Below are positions 8,969 through 17,921 of a stretch of 64,000 nucleotides of DNA, in pieces (the stretch's first letter is position 1; each line of letters opens with the position of its first letter). The notes under the pieces were generated by a model. The model was not told the origin of the DNA. It saw only the letters and a list, made by a program, of their open reading frames with translations, and searched no databases. The position numbers and the translations under genes were made by a program. Origin of the DNA: Rhizobium leguminosarum bv. viciae USDA 2370 (GTDB lineage Bacteria; Pseudomonadota; Alphaproteobacteria; Rhizobiales; Rhizobiaceae); contig NZ_MRDL01000009.1 in NCBI RefSeq assembly GCF_002008365.1, forward strand, positions 1 to 64,000, written 5' to 3'.

Positions 8969-10939
8969 ATGACAGATAACGGCAACAATCAGGTGACAGG
9001 CGCCTATCCGGTTCCGAAGGAATGGGCCGAGCGCGCTTTCATCGACTCGGAGCGCTACGCGGCAATGTATGCGGCTTCGATCGCCGACCCCGAGGGGTTC
9101 TGGGGCGAGCACGGCAAGCGCATCCACTGGTTCAAGCCTTACGGCACCGTCAAGAACACCTCGTTCGAGCCGGGCAAGGTTTCGATTAAATGGTTCGAAG
9201 ACGGCACCACCAATGTCTCCTATAATTGCGTCGACCGGCATCTGCCCGAGCGGGGCGATCAGATCGCCATCATCGGGGTGCGGGACGACCCGAAAGATGA
9301 CGCCGTCCGGATCACCTATCGCGAACTACACGCCCATGTTATGAAATGGGCGAACGTCCTGAAGAAGCAAGGCGTCAAGAAGGGCGATCGCGTCACCCTC
9401 TACCTGCCGATAATCCCCGAAGCCGCCTATGCGAAGCTCGCCTGCGCGCGCATCGGCGCGGTCCATTCCTTCGTCGTCGGCGGTTACGCGTCCGATAGAC
9501 TGGCAAGCTGCATCGCCGATGCCGCGAGCACCGTCGTGGTGACCGCAGACCAAAGCCCACGCGGCGGGCGCAATAAGCCGATGAAGGTCAATGTCGACGC
9601 GGCGCTGGATAAGCTCCCCGAGGTGGTGACAAGCGTCATCGTTGTCAAGCGGACCGGCGCGGCCGTCAGCATGCTGAAAGGCCGCGATCACTATTACGAC
9701 GAACTGGCCGTGACCGTTCCCGACGAATGCCCGCCCGAGGAAATGAACGCTGAGGACCCGCTGTTCATCCTCTATACGTCGGGTTCCACCGGCAAGCCGA
9801 AAGGCGTGGTGCACACGACGGGCGGTTATCTCGTCTATGCGGCGATGACACATGAATATGTCTTCGATTATCGCCACGGCGACGTCTACTGGTGTACGGC
9901 CGATGTCGGCTGGGTGACCGGCCACTCCTATATGGTCTACGGGCCTCTGGCGAACTGCGCGACTACGCTGATGTTCGAGGGCGTGCCGAACTTCCCGGAT
10001 CAGGGTCGTTTCTGGGAAGTCATCGACAAGTACAAGGTCAACATCTTCTATACGGCGCCGACGGTGATTCGCTTGCTGATGGGTGCCGGCGACGACTTCG
10101 TGACGCGCTCCTCGCGCTCTTCACTGCGCCTGCTCGGCACGGTCGGCGAGCCGATCGATCCCAAGTCTTGGGAATGGTACTACAATGTGGTCGGCGACAA
10201 GCGCTGCCCTGTTATCGATACGTGGTGGCAGACCGAGACCGGCGGCATCCTGATTACGCCGCTGCCTGGCGCCACCGACCTGAAGCCAGGCTCCGCCAGC
10301 AAGCCCTTCTTCGGCGTCAAGCCCGAGCTCGTGGATAAGGCGGGAGACGTGCTCGACGGCGTTGCAGACGGCTACCTGGTGATCGCCGACAGCTGGCCGG
10401 GCCAGATGCGCACGCTGTACCGTGATCATGAGCGCTTCGAGGCATATTTTTCCACCTATCCCGGCAAATTTTACACCGGCGACGGCTGCCGGCGCGATGC
10501 GGACGGTTATCTCTGGATCACCGGCCGCGTCGACGACGTCATCAACGTCTCCGGCCACCGCATGGGCACGGCGGAGATCGAATCCGCCCTTGTCGCCCAC
10601 GCCAAGGTCTCGGAAGCCGCGGTAGTCGGCTATCCTCACAAGATTAAGGGTCAGGGCATCTACGCCTACGTCACCCTCATAGATGGCGAAAACGACGACG
10701 ACGACCTGCGGAAGGAACTCGTTTCCTGGGTGCGCGGGAAGATCGGCCCCCTCGCTTCGCTCGACAAGATCCAATTTGCCCCCGGCCTGCCGAAAACCCA
10801 CTCGGGAAAAATTCTGCGCCGCATCTTGGGCAAGATCGCTGAGGACGATTTTGCCGACCTCGGTGACACCTCGACGCTCGTCGATCCCGCGGTCGTCGAC
10901 GATCTGATAGTCAACCGACAGAACCGGAAGGATGGCTGA
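8969..10939 (+). CDS. acsA: Acetyl-CoA synthetase (AMP-forming)
   Basis: 656 residues, the normal length for AcsA. It activates acetate (or propionate) with ATP and CoA, giving acyl-CoA, AMP and PPi. Visible motifs: the P-loop [12 protein letters not shown], the WWQTETGG adenylate motif, [16 protein letters not shown] at the domain hinge, and the C-terminal LPKTHSGKI with the catalytic lysine that is often acetylated (the usual arginine of PKTRSGK is histidine here). ATG follows GAGGAGAAAACC. It lies between the CoA-transferase fusion and an adenylate kinase that could recycle its AMP. Confidence 0.88.
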   Translation: MTDNGNNQVTGAYPVPKEWAERAFIDSERYAAMYAASIADPEGFWGEHGKRIHWFKPYGTVKNTSFEPGKVSIKWFEDGTTNVSYNCVDRHLPERGDQIAIIGVRDDPKDDAVRITYRELHAHVMKWANVLKKQGVKKGDRVTLYLPIIPEAAYAKLACARIGAVHSFVVGGYASDRLASCIADAASTVVVTADQSPRGGRNKPMKVNVDAALDKLPEVVTSVIVVKRTGAAVSMLKGRDHYYDELAVTVPDECPPEEMNAEDPLFILYTSGSTGKPKGVVHTTGGYLVYAAMTHEYVFDYRHGDVYWCTADVGWVTGHSYMVYGPLANCATTLMFEGVPNFPDQGRFWEVIDKYKVNIFYTAPTVIRLLMGAGDDFVTRSSRSSLRLLGTVGEPIDPKSWEWYYNVVGDKRCPVIDTWWQTETGGILITPLPGATDLKPGSASKPFFGVKPELVDKAGDVLDGVADGYLVIADSWPGQMRTLYRDHERFEAYFSTYPGKFYTGDGCRRDADGYLWITGRVDDVINVSGHRMGTAEIESALVAHAKVSEAAVVGYPHKIKGQGIYAYVTLIDGENDDDDLRKELVSWVRGKIGPLASLDKIQFAPGLPKTHSGKILRRILGKIAEDDFADLGDTSTLVDPAVVDDLIVNRQNRKDG

Positions 10940-11045
10940 TGGCAGCATAAGATGAAGACGTGGGTTCCAGCGCGTCGTCGCATCGGCGCCGACGAGACGA
11001 TCAGGGAAAAGACAATCCGCAGGCAGACCTACGAAGGAGGGAATG

Positions 11046-11678
11046 ATGAGATTGATCATGCTTGGACCGCCGGGGGCGGGCAAGGGAACGCAGGCAGCGC
11101 GCCTCGCCGAGCGGCTGGGCGTGCCGCAGCTGTCATCGGGAGATATGCTGCGCGCCGCTGCCGCCAAGGGCTTGCCGGTTGGCCTTGCGGCGCGCGACCT
11201 TATGGCGCGGGGCGAACTGGTTGGCGACGGCATCGTCGTCAATTGCGTCCTCGAATGCATCGCCGAGCCGGGCGCTGCGTCCGGCTTCATCCTCGACGGC
11301 TTTCCCCGCACGCTGGGACAGGCGCGGGCCCTCGATGAAGCGCTCGAAAAGGCACACCTCGGTCTGGATGCGGTGCTCGAACTGAACGTCGACGAATCCG
11401 TGCTGCTAGACCGCATCATCTATCGGGCGCGCGAGGCCAAGGCCGCAGGCCGGCCGGTGCGCGCCGACGACAATCCGGAAGCGCTGAAAGTCAGGCTCGA
11501 GGCCTACCGGACGCAGACGCAGCCGCTCGCGGACTACTACCGCACCGCCGGGCTCCTACGCACCGTTAATGGGCTGAGGCCCGTCGATGAGGTTACGTCC
11601 AGCCTTGTTGCGGAATTGCGGCTCCATCGCAAGCCCGAAAGCGAACAAACCAGTCTGTCGCGGGCCGAATTCGAATGA
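11046..11678 (+). CDS. adk: Adenylate kinase, short-lid form
   Basis: About 210 residues. Converts AMP plus ATP to two ADP in the cytoplasm. Seen: P-loop GPPGAGKGTQ at the N-terminus, SSGDMLR of the AMP site, and GFILDGFPRT. The LID region is short, without a zinc-binding insert, as in alphaproteobacterial chromosomal Adk. The C-terminal ~20 residues extend beyond the usual end. The second of two adjacent ATGs is better spaced from GGAGGG. This is probably a plasmid paralogue that serves the AMP-forming synthetase just upstream. Confidence 0.85.
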   Translation: MRLIMLGPPGAGKGTQAARLAERLGVPQLSSGDMLRAAAAKGLPVGLAARDLMARGELVGDGIVVNCVLECIAEPGAASGFILDGFPRTLGQARALDEALEKAHLGLDAVLELNVDESVLLDRIIYRAREAKAAGRPVRADDNPEALKVRLEAYRTQTQPLADYYRTAGLLRTVNGLRPVDEVTSSLVAELRLHRKPESEQTSLSRAEFE

Positions 11679-12107
11679 GTCAGGAAAGGTGATCCGAATT
11701 CGCGCTCCATGATGATCAAACAGGCAAAAACAGAGTGATCGCCCGCGAGGACATCTCCCACATGCCCGAGTTCATCAACGTGCTGTCGAGTCGGGAGGAG
11801 ACGATACGCGAGGTCCAGAGGCGCTCAAGGAGCATGGAAAGGAGGTGATCCGAACTTCGCGCTCGCCATTCTCGCGCGCTCATAGCTCCCAACGTTCTCT
11901 TTCTCCATTGGGAGTGTCGACTGGGTTCTCTTTTTCTTTGGCCACAGCCCATAAGTACAACGATTGACAGAGCGGCGCCCGGCAAGAGTCACTTTGCTCT
12001 CCTTGGTCCGTTACGTACGCTACCCTATTGTTTACAAACTAAAATTGAGTTGCGCACCTATGCGGGGCGTCTGTCGATTTCATCTCAGCATATTGCGGAG
12101 TTAAGCG
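11679..12107. other. Non-coding or decayed region with a short repeat
   Basis: The phrase GGTGATCCGAA...TCGCGCTC occurs twice (about 11,691 and 11,847). Between the two a short open frame reads REDISHMPEFINVLSSREET, which I do not recognise; it may be the tail of a lost gene. An inverted repeat CTCCCAA/TTGGGAG lies at 11,886-11,914. No complete gene was seen. Confidence 0.3.
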
Positions 12108-12878
12108 ATGCAGATAGCCTACTACTATGGCAAGTACCGCCCGTCATCAGACGTAGAACACGCACGAGACGCCTTCGACTACGTAGGTGGCGCACTCATG
12201 CGGCACCCTGAACGGGAAGCGGAGCCGATACTCCGAACACTCGCTGCAGCATGCCTGATTATTTTAATTTGCGTCGCCGTGGCGTTTGCCGCCAAAAGCG
12301 GCGTCGGCGACCTCGACCGCGGGGACGCCCGACTTCTAATCTCGGAATGCAAGGTGCACACATTACAGCGCAACCAATGCGCCTACGTGTTGGCTACAGC
12401 ATTTCATGAAACTAGATGCCTTATGAAGCCGGTGCGCGAGACTCTCGCGATATCTGACTTTCAGGCGATTGCCCGTCTTGACAGCGCATGGGCAAAGGGC
12501 GGGCTGCCTTGGGTCTCCTCCCCATATTGGCGTCAAGGCTGGTTTGGGAGAGGATACGCCCAACTCACGCACAAGAAAAACTACCGCGTGGCCAGCATCA
12601 AGCTCGGCATTGATCTCGTTTCCGTTCCAGCAAGAGCACTGGTACCGGAAATTGCGGCGAAGGTGCTTGTCATGGGCTTGAAGGAAGGCTGGTTTACCGG
12701 CAAGAAGCTCTCGGATTACATTAATCTTCGGGCAACCAACTTCATCGACGCTCGCCAAGTTATCAATGGAATGGATTGTGCGGATAAGATCGCGGCATAT
12801 GCCGTCGCGTACGCCGCCGCCCTTGAGCAGGACGGCTATGGTGTGACTGGAGTTGAAGCAAAGGTCGGCGCTCCATAG
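12108..12878 (+). CDS. Membrane-anchored lysozyme/GH19-like hydrolase
   Basis: 256 residues. A hydrophobic segment at about residues 43-62 suggests a single membrane anchor after a cytoplasmic N-terminus. The rest resembles phage endolysins of the GH19/chitinase-like type: AFHETR carries the likely catalytic glutamate and GWFGRGYAQLTHKKNY is the typical substrate-groove motif. These enzymes cut peptidoglycan or chitin-like chains. There are no phage genes nearby, so this is a lone gene, perhaps for envelope remodelling or secretion. Nothing in the sequence shows its regulation. Activity on Nod factor or plant chitinase-type substrates is only speculation. Confidence 0.6.
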   Translation: MQIAYYYGKYRPSSDVEHARDAFDYVGGALMRHPEREAEPILRTLAAACLIILICVAVAFAAKSGVGDLDRGDARLLISECKVHTLQRNQCAYVLATAFHETRCLMKPVRETLAISDFQAIARLDSAWAKGGLPWVSSPYWRQGWFGRGYAQLTHKKNYRVASIKLGIDLVSVPARALVPEIAAKVLVMGLKEGWFTGKKLSDYINLRATNFIDARQVINGMDCADKIAAYAVAYAAALEQDGYGVTGVEAKVGAP

Positions 12879-12980
12879 CAGCAACTCACTGCGAAAAACC
12901 AAGTCGCTCGTCCCGTTCCAGCGTCCTCGGGGCCAGGGCGATGACCGGGCCTGTCGCAAATTTTCTTAGTTAACCGTCTG

Positions 12981-13375
12981 TTGACGCTCGCCGGAGAAAT
13001 TCTCGCTTCGAGTTTGTGGAGCGAGCCTGTGATTCTGAATACCATTGCCGAGAAGCTGAAGCGCTGGTCGAAAGATGATTTCAAAGGGCGGCATTTCGAG
13101 CATGGCTCATCGTGCAGGCGGCGGCCTGGTATCTGCGGTATCCGCTCAGCTACCGAGACCTTGAGGAGATGTTCCAAGAGCGCGGCTTCGAAGTGGACCA
13201 CAGCACGATTAACCGCTGGGTACTTGCCTATGCTCCGATGATCGAGAAGCGGCTGCGCCAGTTTCGGCGCTCGCATTGTGGTTCGGTCAGGATCGACGAG
13301 ACCTACGTCAAGATCCGCGGTAAGTGGCGTTACCTGTACGGCAAGTCCGGCAAAGGCGATTGCACCGCCATGTTT
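12981..13375 (+). pseudogene. Truncated IS6-family transposase
   Basis: The IS6/IS26-type N-terminus is present in two frames: LNTIAEKLKRWSKDDFKGRHF, then VQAAAWYLRYPLSYRDLEEM, followed by the first catalytic aspartate in RIDETYVKIRGKWRYLYG. It ends near the expected AMFLDREG, after which an unrelated protein follows in frame. The second and third acidic residues of the DDE triad are missing, so it cannot move on its own. Confidence 0.75.
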
Positions 13376-14113
13376 CTCGATCGTGAGGGCAAGGTGCAGT
13401 CTGCCCATTTTCGGATGCCGGAAGCCAGACAAGCGAAAGGCAAGGGCGATCCGACCGCGCCCGGCGGCGAGGACGGAAACGAGGCCATCGACGTTTCAGC
13501 CAAGACCCGGCCGGACGTGACCCGAAACGGCATCGGCATGATCGGCGATTTCCGCACCGACGCGCTGCACGAGGCGCTGGCACGGGCTCCGATCGAGGAC
13601 GATACGCTCATGGCAATGCTGGTGCTTGCGTTTGCCGGGCAGAACGTCTCGGTCGACTCCGGCTCCGAAGTCTCCGGGCATCTCTATGGGTCCAGGCGGT
13701 TCGTCCGGCACGTCGTCCGGCTGATCGGTGAAAGCGGCAAGCTGGTGTTCGACATGGATACGCTACGCGTCGTGGCTAGATTGACCTTGATCGACGCGCT
13801 GTCGGCCCGCACCAATCGTTCGGACAGCGGCGTCGTTGTCCGGGTCGCCGGCGATGCCATCGGTGCCGACGCTTATCTTCCGAACATGGGCACGGAGGAG
13901 TTCCTCGCGTGCCTCTCTCGCCCGGCATTGGAAGCGTCCTGCGGCGGCACGAGTGTCGTTCCCTGCCCGCGCGTCCGGGACACCCGCGCTGCCCTTGTCG
14001 AGCACTTCAAGGAAGAGCGCTTCGTGCATCAGTCTGCCCTCTTCGCGCCCGATGACGCGAAGCTGGCCGAGTGGCTTGCCAAGAGCATGGAACATGGTGG
14101 CAAGGACGTCTAA
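13376..14113 (+). pseudogene. C-terminal part of a ParB-like partition protein fused to the IS6 fragment
   Basis: The frame from the IS6 relic continues without a stop into ~245 residues that resemble the C-terminal half of plasmid ParB/Spo0J-like proteins, with LMAMLVLAFAGQNV, a basic-helical middle part, and an end of the type DDAKLAEWLAKSM. The N-terminal nuclease/DNA-binding box is missing. The joined frame is open for 333 codons, so a chimeric protein could be made, but it is most likely a remnant of an insertion-deletion event. Confidence 0.5.
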
Positions 14114-14149
14114 TTGCCCGCCGGGGGATCGTTCCTTCCGGGCGAAGAC

Positions 14150-14350
14150 GCCCCACGCCGGACCGCGGAGCGGATCGCTGAGGTTGTCTCGCTGCGTCCT
14201 CAATAAGAGAAAATTCAATGAGGGACGAAAGGCCTTCCGATCGAGTCGGGAAGTTTGTTGGCGTGGCAGCTTATTGACAGTTGACTAATAAATAACGGTT
14301 CTATATCGCCATGACGGAATAATGACTTTATACATATGCAAAACCGTCAG
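14150..14350 (+). repeat. Second copy of the TPP-gene leader
   Basis: This segment matches, with gaps, ~2,770-3,000 (GACCGCGGAGC, AAATTCAATGAGG, GGAAGTTTGTTG, AAAACCGTC) and is likewise followed by a TPP-enzyme N-terminus. It records a duplication of the whole 5' region. Confidence 0.45.
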
Positions 14351-14369
14351 GAGGCACTTTATGCACACT

Positions 14370-14465
14370 TTGAGAATGCGCATGGTCAAGAGGCCAACCT
14401 CCTTGTCTCGGCGATTGAGAACGAGGGGGTCCGGTACATCTTCGGCGTCTCCTGTCACGACGGGG
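14370..14465 (+). pseudogene. N-terminal fragment of a second TPP enzyme
   Basis: Encodes [17 protein letters not shown], matching FVSALENEGVVYIFGIP of the full TPP enzyme at 3,208. Similarity stops after ~30 codons at the edge of the trxA-folC' fragment. The C-terminal part of the same second copy is at 15.7-16.1 kb on the other strand. Confidence 0.7.
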
Positions 14466-14649
14466 AGATCGGCACTCTCACAAAAGAAGGACTGTCGCAA
14501 TGGCCCGCACCCGCAGAAGCCATTTCAGAAGAAGAGATCACCAGCGTGTATTTGTCGAGCGGCTGCGGAACGTATTTCAGCCCAATGCGTTCGGCCGTCC
14601 GCTTTGCGACACGCCCGTTCAACACCCAATTCCGGTAAAGGAGCAGCCC

Positions 14650-14970
14650 ATGGCTACCGTGAAAGTCGATATCAATAACTTCCAGTCGGAAGTTCTGGAA
14701 TCCGCAGAACCCGTCGTCGTCGATTTCTGGGCCGAATGGTGCGGTCCGTGCAAGATGATTGCTCCGAGCCTCGAAGAAATCGCTGTCGAGATGGAAGGCA
14801 AGGTCAAGGTCGCCAAGCTGAATATCGATGAGAACCCGGAACTCGCTGCACAGTTCGGTGTGCGCTCCATTCCGACCCTTGCAATCTTCAAGGGCGGCGA
14901 AGTTGCCGATATCTCTGTCGGCGCAAAGCCGAAGACGGCCCTTTCGAACTGGATTTCGAGCGCTGCCTGA
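14650..14970 (+). CDS. trxA: Thioredoxin
   Basis: 106 residues, complete. The redox-active WCGPCK is at about residues 29-34, followed by the usual cis-proline in SIPTLAIF. It reduces protein disulfides in the cytoplasm. ATG at 14650 follows AAAGGAGC. The gene faces a folC 3' fragment across a bidirectional terminator, the arrangement I expect of the chromosomal trxA-folC locus of Rhizobium, so this ~1 kb looks like a chromosomal fragment copied onto the plasmid. Whether it has its own promoter after the move is unclear. Confidence 0.92.
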   Translation: MATVKVDINNFQSEVLESAEPVVVDFWAEWCGPCKMIAPSLEEIAVEMEGKVKVAKLNIDENPELAAQFGVRSIPTLAIFKGGEVADISVGAKPKTALSNWISSAA

Positions 14971-15000
14971 TTGATATCGACGAATTTATTTCACATTGAC

Positions 15001-15029
15001 GAAAAAGCCCGGCTCGACCGGGCTTTTTC
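15001..15029. terminator. Bidirectional terminator between trxA and folC'
   Basis: A perfect 12-base-pair stem, GAAAAAGCCCGG / CCGGGCTTTTTC, with a five-base loop, and A/T runs on both sides so it can stop transcription from either gene. Confidence 0.9.
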
Positions 15030-15041
15030 ATTTCGCAGCCT

Positions 15042-15447
15042 TCATTTCGGCGGCGTGCCGTTGTCGGCAAGCACGTCACCGACGAGATAGAGAGAGCCGC
15101 CGACCAGGATGCGCGGCGGCAATGCCTCCGGATCGAGAACAGCTTTTATCGCTTCCAGCGCATCGCCGACCGTCAACATCGGTTCGGCAACCAAACCGGC
15201 ATCATAAGCGGCATTTGACAATATCACGGGATCGATCATCGCTTCGCTGCCGCGGATCGGCACGCAGAAAACCTTCTCGACCAGGCCGGTAAAGGCCTTG
15301 AAATAGCCGACCGGATCCCTGGTATTGATCATGCCGATGATCAGAAAAAGCGGCCAAGACTGGCGTTCCTCGAAATTGGCCATGGCTTCGGCAATCACTT
15401 CGCCGGCACCGGGATTATGCCCGCCATCGATCCAGATCTCGGCGCCG
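15042..15447 (-). pseudogene. folC: 3' fragment of folC (folylpolyglutamate/dihydrofolate synthase)
   Basis: The frame reads IWIDGGHNPGAGEVIAEAMA, then IIGMINTRDPVGYF, and ends RILVGGSLYLVGDVLADNG, which is the C-terminal domain of FolC. The ATP-binding N-terminal two-thirds is missing; the join to a dehydrogenase fragment is at about 15,447. Not functional. Confidence 0.85.
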
Positions 15448-15538
15448 GGCGGCCTTGTAGCCCTTGAGGACGTCGGCGATCTTGCTGGATGCGCCTGCCT
15501 CGAATGTTTGGCGGGGTCTGGAAGATAAACTGTTTCAT
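15448..15538 (-). pseudogene. N-terminal fragment of a second iron-type alcohol dehydrogenase
   Basis: Starts MKQFIFQTPPNI, then after a lost base pair or two AGASSKIADVLKGYKAA, matching FTFQTTPNIRFGAGASSKIGELLKGYKAA of the gene at 5,034. It is cut at the folC' junction. It lies downstream of a TPP C-terminal fragment on the same strand, so gene order TPP-ADH is the same as in the first copy. Confidence 0.75.
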
Positions 15539-15681
15539 GTTGTGGTCCTCCTGTTGCTTTCTCGGACAGCAGGGCCTGCCGTCCGCTCTGAAAAGATGAT
15601 CATTGCTGTTGACCTCCTGGGCTCCTGAGGGCGGTTTATCCCGGTTACGCTTTGCGCGAGTTGCAGCTCGTCGGTGAGCAC

Positions 15682-16062
15682 TCACTTGTTCTCCGCATAA
15701 TCGATCGGCACTACGACGACATGGACGCCGCCGCCTTCGAAAGCGGCTTCCAGCGCTGGCACCAGATCGTCCAGCGCTTCGACGCGCGTGCCCTTGACCC
15801 CATAGGCTTCGGCCAATTTCCCGAAATCCGGATTGTCGACGGTGTTGCCGAAATCCGGGAAACCGCGGGCGGCCTGCTTATGGCGGATCATGCCGTAGCC
15901 GCCGTCCTCCACGATGAGCACGACCAGGTTGAGCTTGAGGCGGCGGGCCGTCTCCAGTTCCTGGCTGGTCATGTGGAAGCCGTTGTCGCCGCAGACCGCC
16001 ATGACGCGGCGCCCGGGATTGAGCATCGCGACAATAATCGCCGACGGCAGTCCCGCGCCCAC
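15682..16062 (-). pseudogene. C-terminal fragment of a second TPP enzyme
   Basis: From GAGLPSAI through MAVCGDNGFHMTSQELETARR to an end VVVVPIDY, it matches the last ~125 residues of the TPP enzyme at 3,208, including the metal-binding GDxGF. The open frame starts farther upstream in nifH-control-type sequence (MSASRHAFVF...), which is not TPP sequence. The remainder of this copy is at 14,370. Confidence 0.8.
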
Positions 16063-16147
16063 GGGCGGAGGGGTTTTGTAGGGTTGCCGACATGTCGTGT
16101 CGCAATCCGTCCCGATCACCACCGCAAACGCAGGGGCGGTTCGATAG

Positions 16148-16225
16148 GCTTCAGGGCGAAAAATACGCGATTGGGCGAAGACGAATGCGTGTCGCGAAGC
16201 CGACAAAGGTGACGAGATGTCGTAA
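16148..16225 (-). promoter_or_regulatory. NifA activator site from a duplicated nifH upstream region, promoter lost
   Basis: On the minus strand the sequence matches the nifH and 6.2-kb upstream regions, with TGT-N10-ACA at 16191-16206. The match ends soon after the CGTATTTT word, before the -24/-12 element, so an activator site remains but its sigma-54 promoter has been deleted and replaced by a TPP fragment. Confidence 0.75.
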
Positions 16226-16507
16226 GTTGATTGTCATCAACAACCGACCCCACCCGAAACACTGGTAGGCCAGTGCTATCCCGCTAACCATTCCTCGGGA
16301 TAGGATCCCACTTGCCCACAGCTTCAGGCGGCAATGATGAAGAACAAAGAATGACCAGTATTTAGACCCGCGCTCCTAAGCCCGCGCGAATGCCTCAACG
16401 CAGCCTTGAAAGAGCAACCGTCGAAACCACAGGTTACCGAAGTGGTTCACAATTTCGTATGCGGCGGTTGGGACGCAGCAGAGATGCACAGGCGCTGCCA
16501 ATGACGG
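16226..16507. other. Intergenic region after the ABC transporter operon
   Basis: It contains small palindromes (GTTGATTGTCATCAAC near 16,228 and ACTGGTAGGCCAGT near 16,260) but no gene. One of them could serve as an end of the livF transcript, but no T-run is present. Confidence 0.3.
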
Positions 16508-17152
16508 TCAAATAGAAGTGATCTGGCCACGGTCCATGCGATAAACCATATCGAGGCCCTTACCGGCGTGCCGAAGATCGGCGCCGGAAAGAAGGATGGA
16601 AAGACCAAGCGGCTGCAGGGATGCGACTACCTCGGAAATGCGCTTGGAAAGCGCGGGGGCGACGCCTTCGAATGGCTCGTCTAGCATTAACAGCTGGGTG
16701 CCAGTCATGCGTGCGCGACCGATGGCCACGAGTTTCTGCTGGCCGCCTGAAAGCTGCAGGGCGCGGCGATGGCGGAAGTCCGCTGCCTCCGGAATGAGCG
16801 CATAGACATCGTCGAGCCGCTTCTGCGCATCTGTGACGCCAGCTGCCCATGCCGGAATAAGCAGGTTTTCCTCAACAGTCAGTTCGGGAATAAGGCGCCG
16901 GTCTTCCGGCGCGAAGCCCATCTGGTGGTGCACGCGCAGATGCGGCGCCTCACGTGAAATGTCCTTCTTCTCATAATGGATCGAACCTGCCCGGAGTGGC
17001 AAGAGCCCCATTATCGCACGCATCAACGTGGTCTTGCCGGCACCATTGCGGCCGACGATTCCGACCATCGAGCGGGCTTCGACCTTCATGGAAACGTCAC
17101 GCAGAATAGGTACCCCGCCGATGGAGACGTTGATTGACTTCACTTCAAGCAT
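16508..17152 (-). CDS. Branched-chain-type ABC transporter, ATP-binding protein (LivF-like)
   Basis: About 214 residues. Walker A GRNGAGKTT, signature LSGGQQ, Walker B LLMLDEP. It powers uptake with LivG-, LivM- and LivH-like partners. The ATG at 17152 overlaps the end of the livG-like gene by eight bases. The protein ends ~20 residues earlier than most LivF proteins, after YRMDRGQI, so the last helix may be trimmed. A longer open frame upstream lies inside livG and was rejected. Confidence 0.85.
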   Translation of the reverse strand: MLEVKSINVSIGGVPILRDVSMKVEARSMVGIVGRNGAGKTTLMRAIMGLLPLRAGSIHYEKKDISREAPHLRVHHQMGFAPEDRRLIPELTVEENLLIPAWAAGVTDAQKRLDDVYALIPEAADFRHRRALQLSGGQQKLVAIGRARMTGTQLLMLDEPFEGVAPALSKRISEVVASLQPLGLSILLSGADLRHAGKGLDMVYRMDRGQITSI

Positions 17153-17921
17153 GGTTATCCTCCCTGCGAACGCAATGTTCTTCACCAATGATGAGTTCGC
17201 GCACTTGTCGGTCGCTGAGGACCGTTTCCGGAGGTCCATCAATCAGCACCCGGCCTTCGAAGAAAGCGAGCACGCGGTCGGAGTAGCGGCCAACGATCTC
17301 CATGTCGTGTTCGACGAAGAGCACGCTGACGCCTGCGACACGGGTCGCATCAATAATGCGGTCCATGACCGAGAATTTTTCTTCGCTGGCGAAACCGCTC
17401 GTCGGCTCGTCCAGGAAAAGAACCTTCGGCTTGCCAACCATGGCAATTGCAATGTCGAGAAGCTTGCGGATGCCTTCGGGCATCGTGCCGGCAATCGAGT
17501 TGCGGAACGCTCCAAGTCCGAACACCTCGAGCCTCTCGTCAGCATGGGTCGCGAGCTCGTCGTCGGAAAGAATTGAAAAGCCCTTGATGCCAACGCTGTC
17601 CGTGGCGCTGTAGGCAAACATCAGGTTCTCAATCGCTGTCAGCGAGTTGAACAATTGCGGAATCTGAAAGGACCGGGCAACGCCGCGCCGAGTGATCTGA
17701 CGAGGTGAAAGCCCGACGATTTCCTGTCCGTCGAGCAGGATCGAACCGGAGTCCGGGCCGAGGTAGCCCGTAATCATATTGATAAACGTCGTCTTGCCGG
17801 CGCCGTTTGTGCCGATCAGCCCCGAAATCGTTCCAGACATGATGTCGACATTCACGTCGTTTGCGGCAGTTACCGCGCCGAACCGCTTAATGAGGCTCTT
17901 TGCTTCAATAATCGGCTTCAT
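17145..17921 (-). CDS. Branched-chain-type ABC transporter, ATP-binding protein (LivG-like)
   Basis: 258 residues with Walker A GTNGAGKTT, Walker B VLFLDEP and an H-loop EHDME. The usual signature LSGG is replaced by MPEGIRKLLDIA, as in some members with degenerate signatures. It overlaps the livM-like gene by four bases (ATGA) and livF by eight, so it is tightly coupled in an operon. It works as the second nucleotide-binding subunit of the importer. Confidence 0.85.
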   Translation of the reverse strand: MKPIIEAKSLIKRFGAVTAANDVNVDIMSGTISGLIGTNGAGKTTFINMITGYLGPDSGSILLDGQEIVGLSPRQITRRGVARSFQIPQLFNSLTAIENLMFAYSATDSVGIKGFSILSDDELATHADERLEVFGLGAFRNSIAGTMPEGIRKLLDIAIAMVGKPKVLFLDEPTSGFASEEKFSVMDRIIDATRVAGVSVLFVEHDMEIVGRYSDRVLAFFEGRVLIDGPPETVLSDRQVRELIIGEEHCVRREDNHA

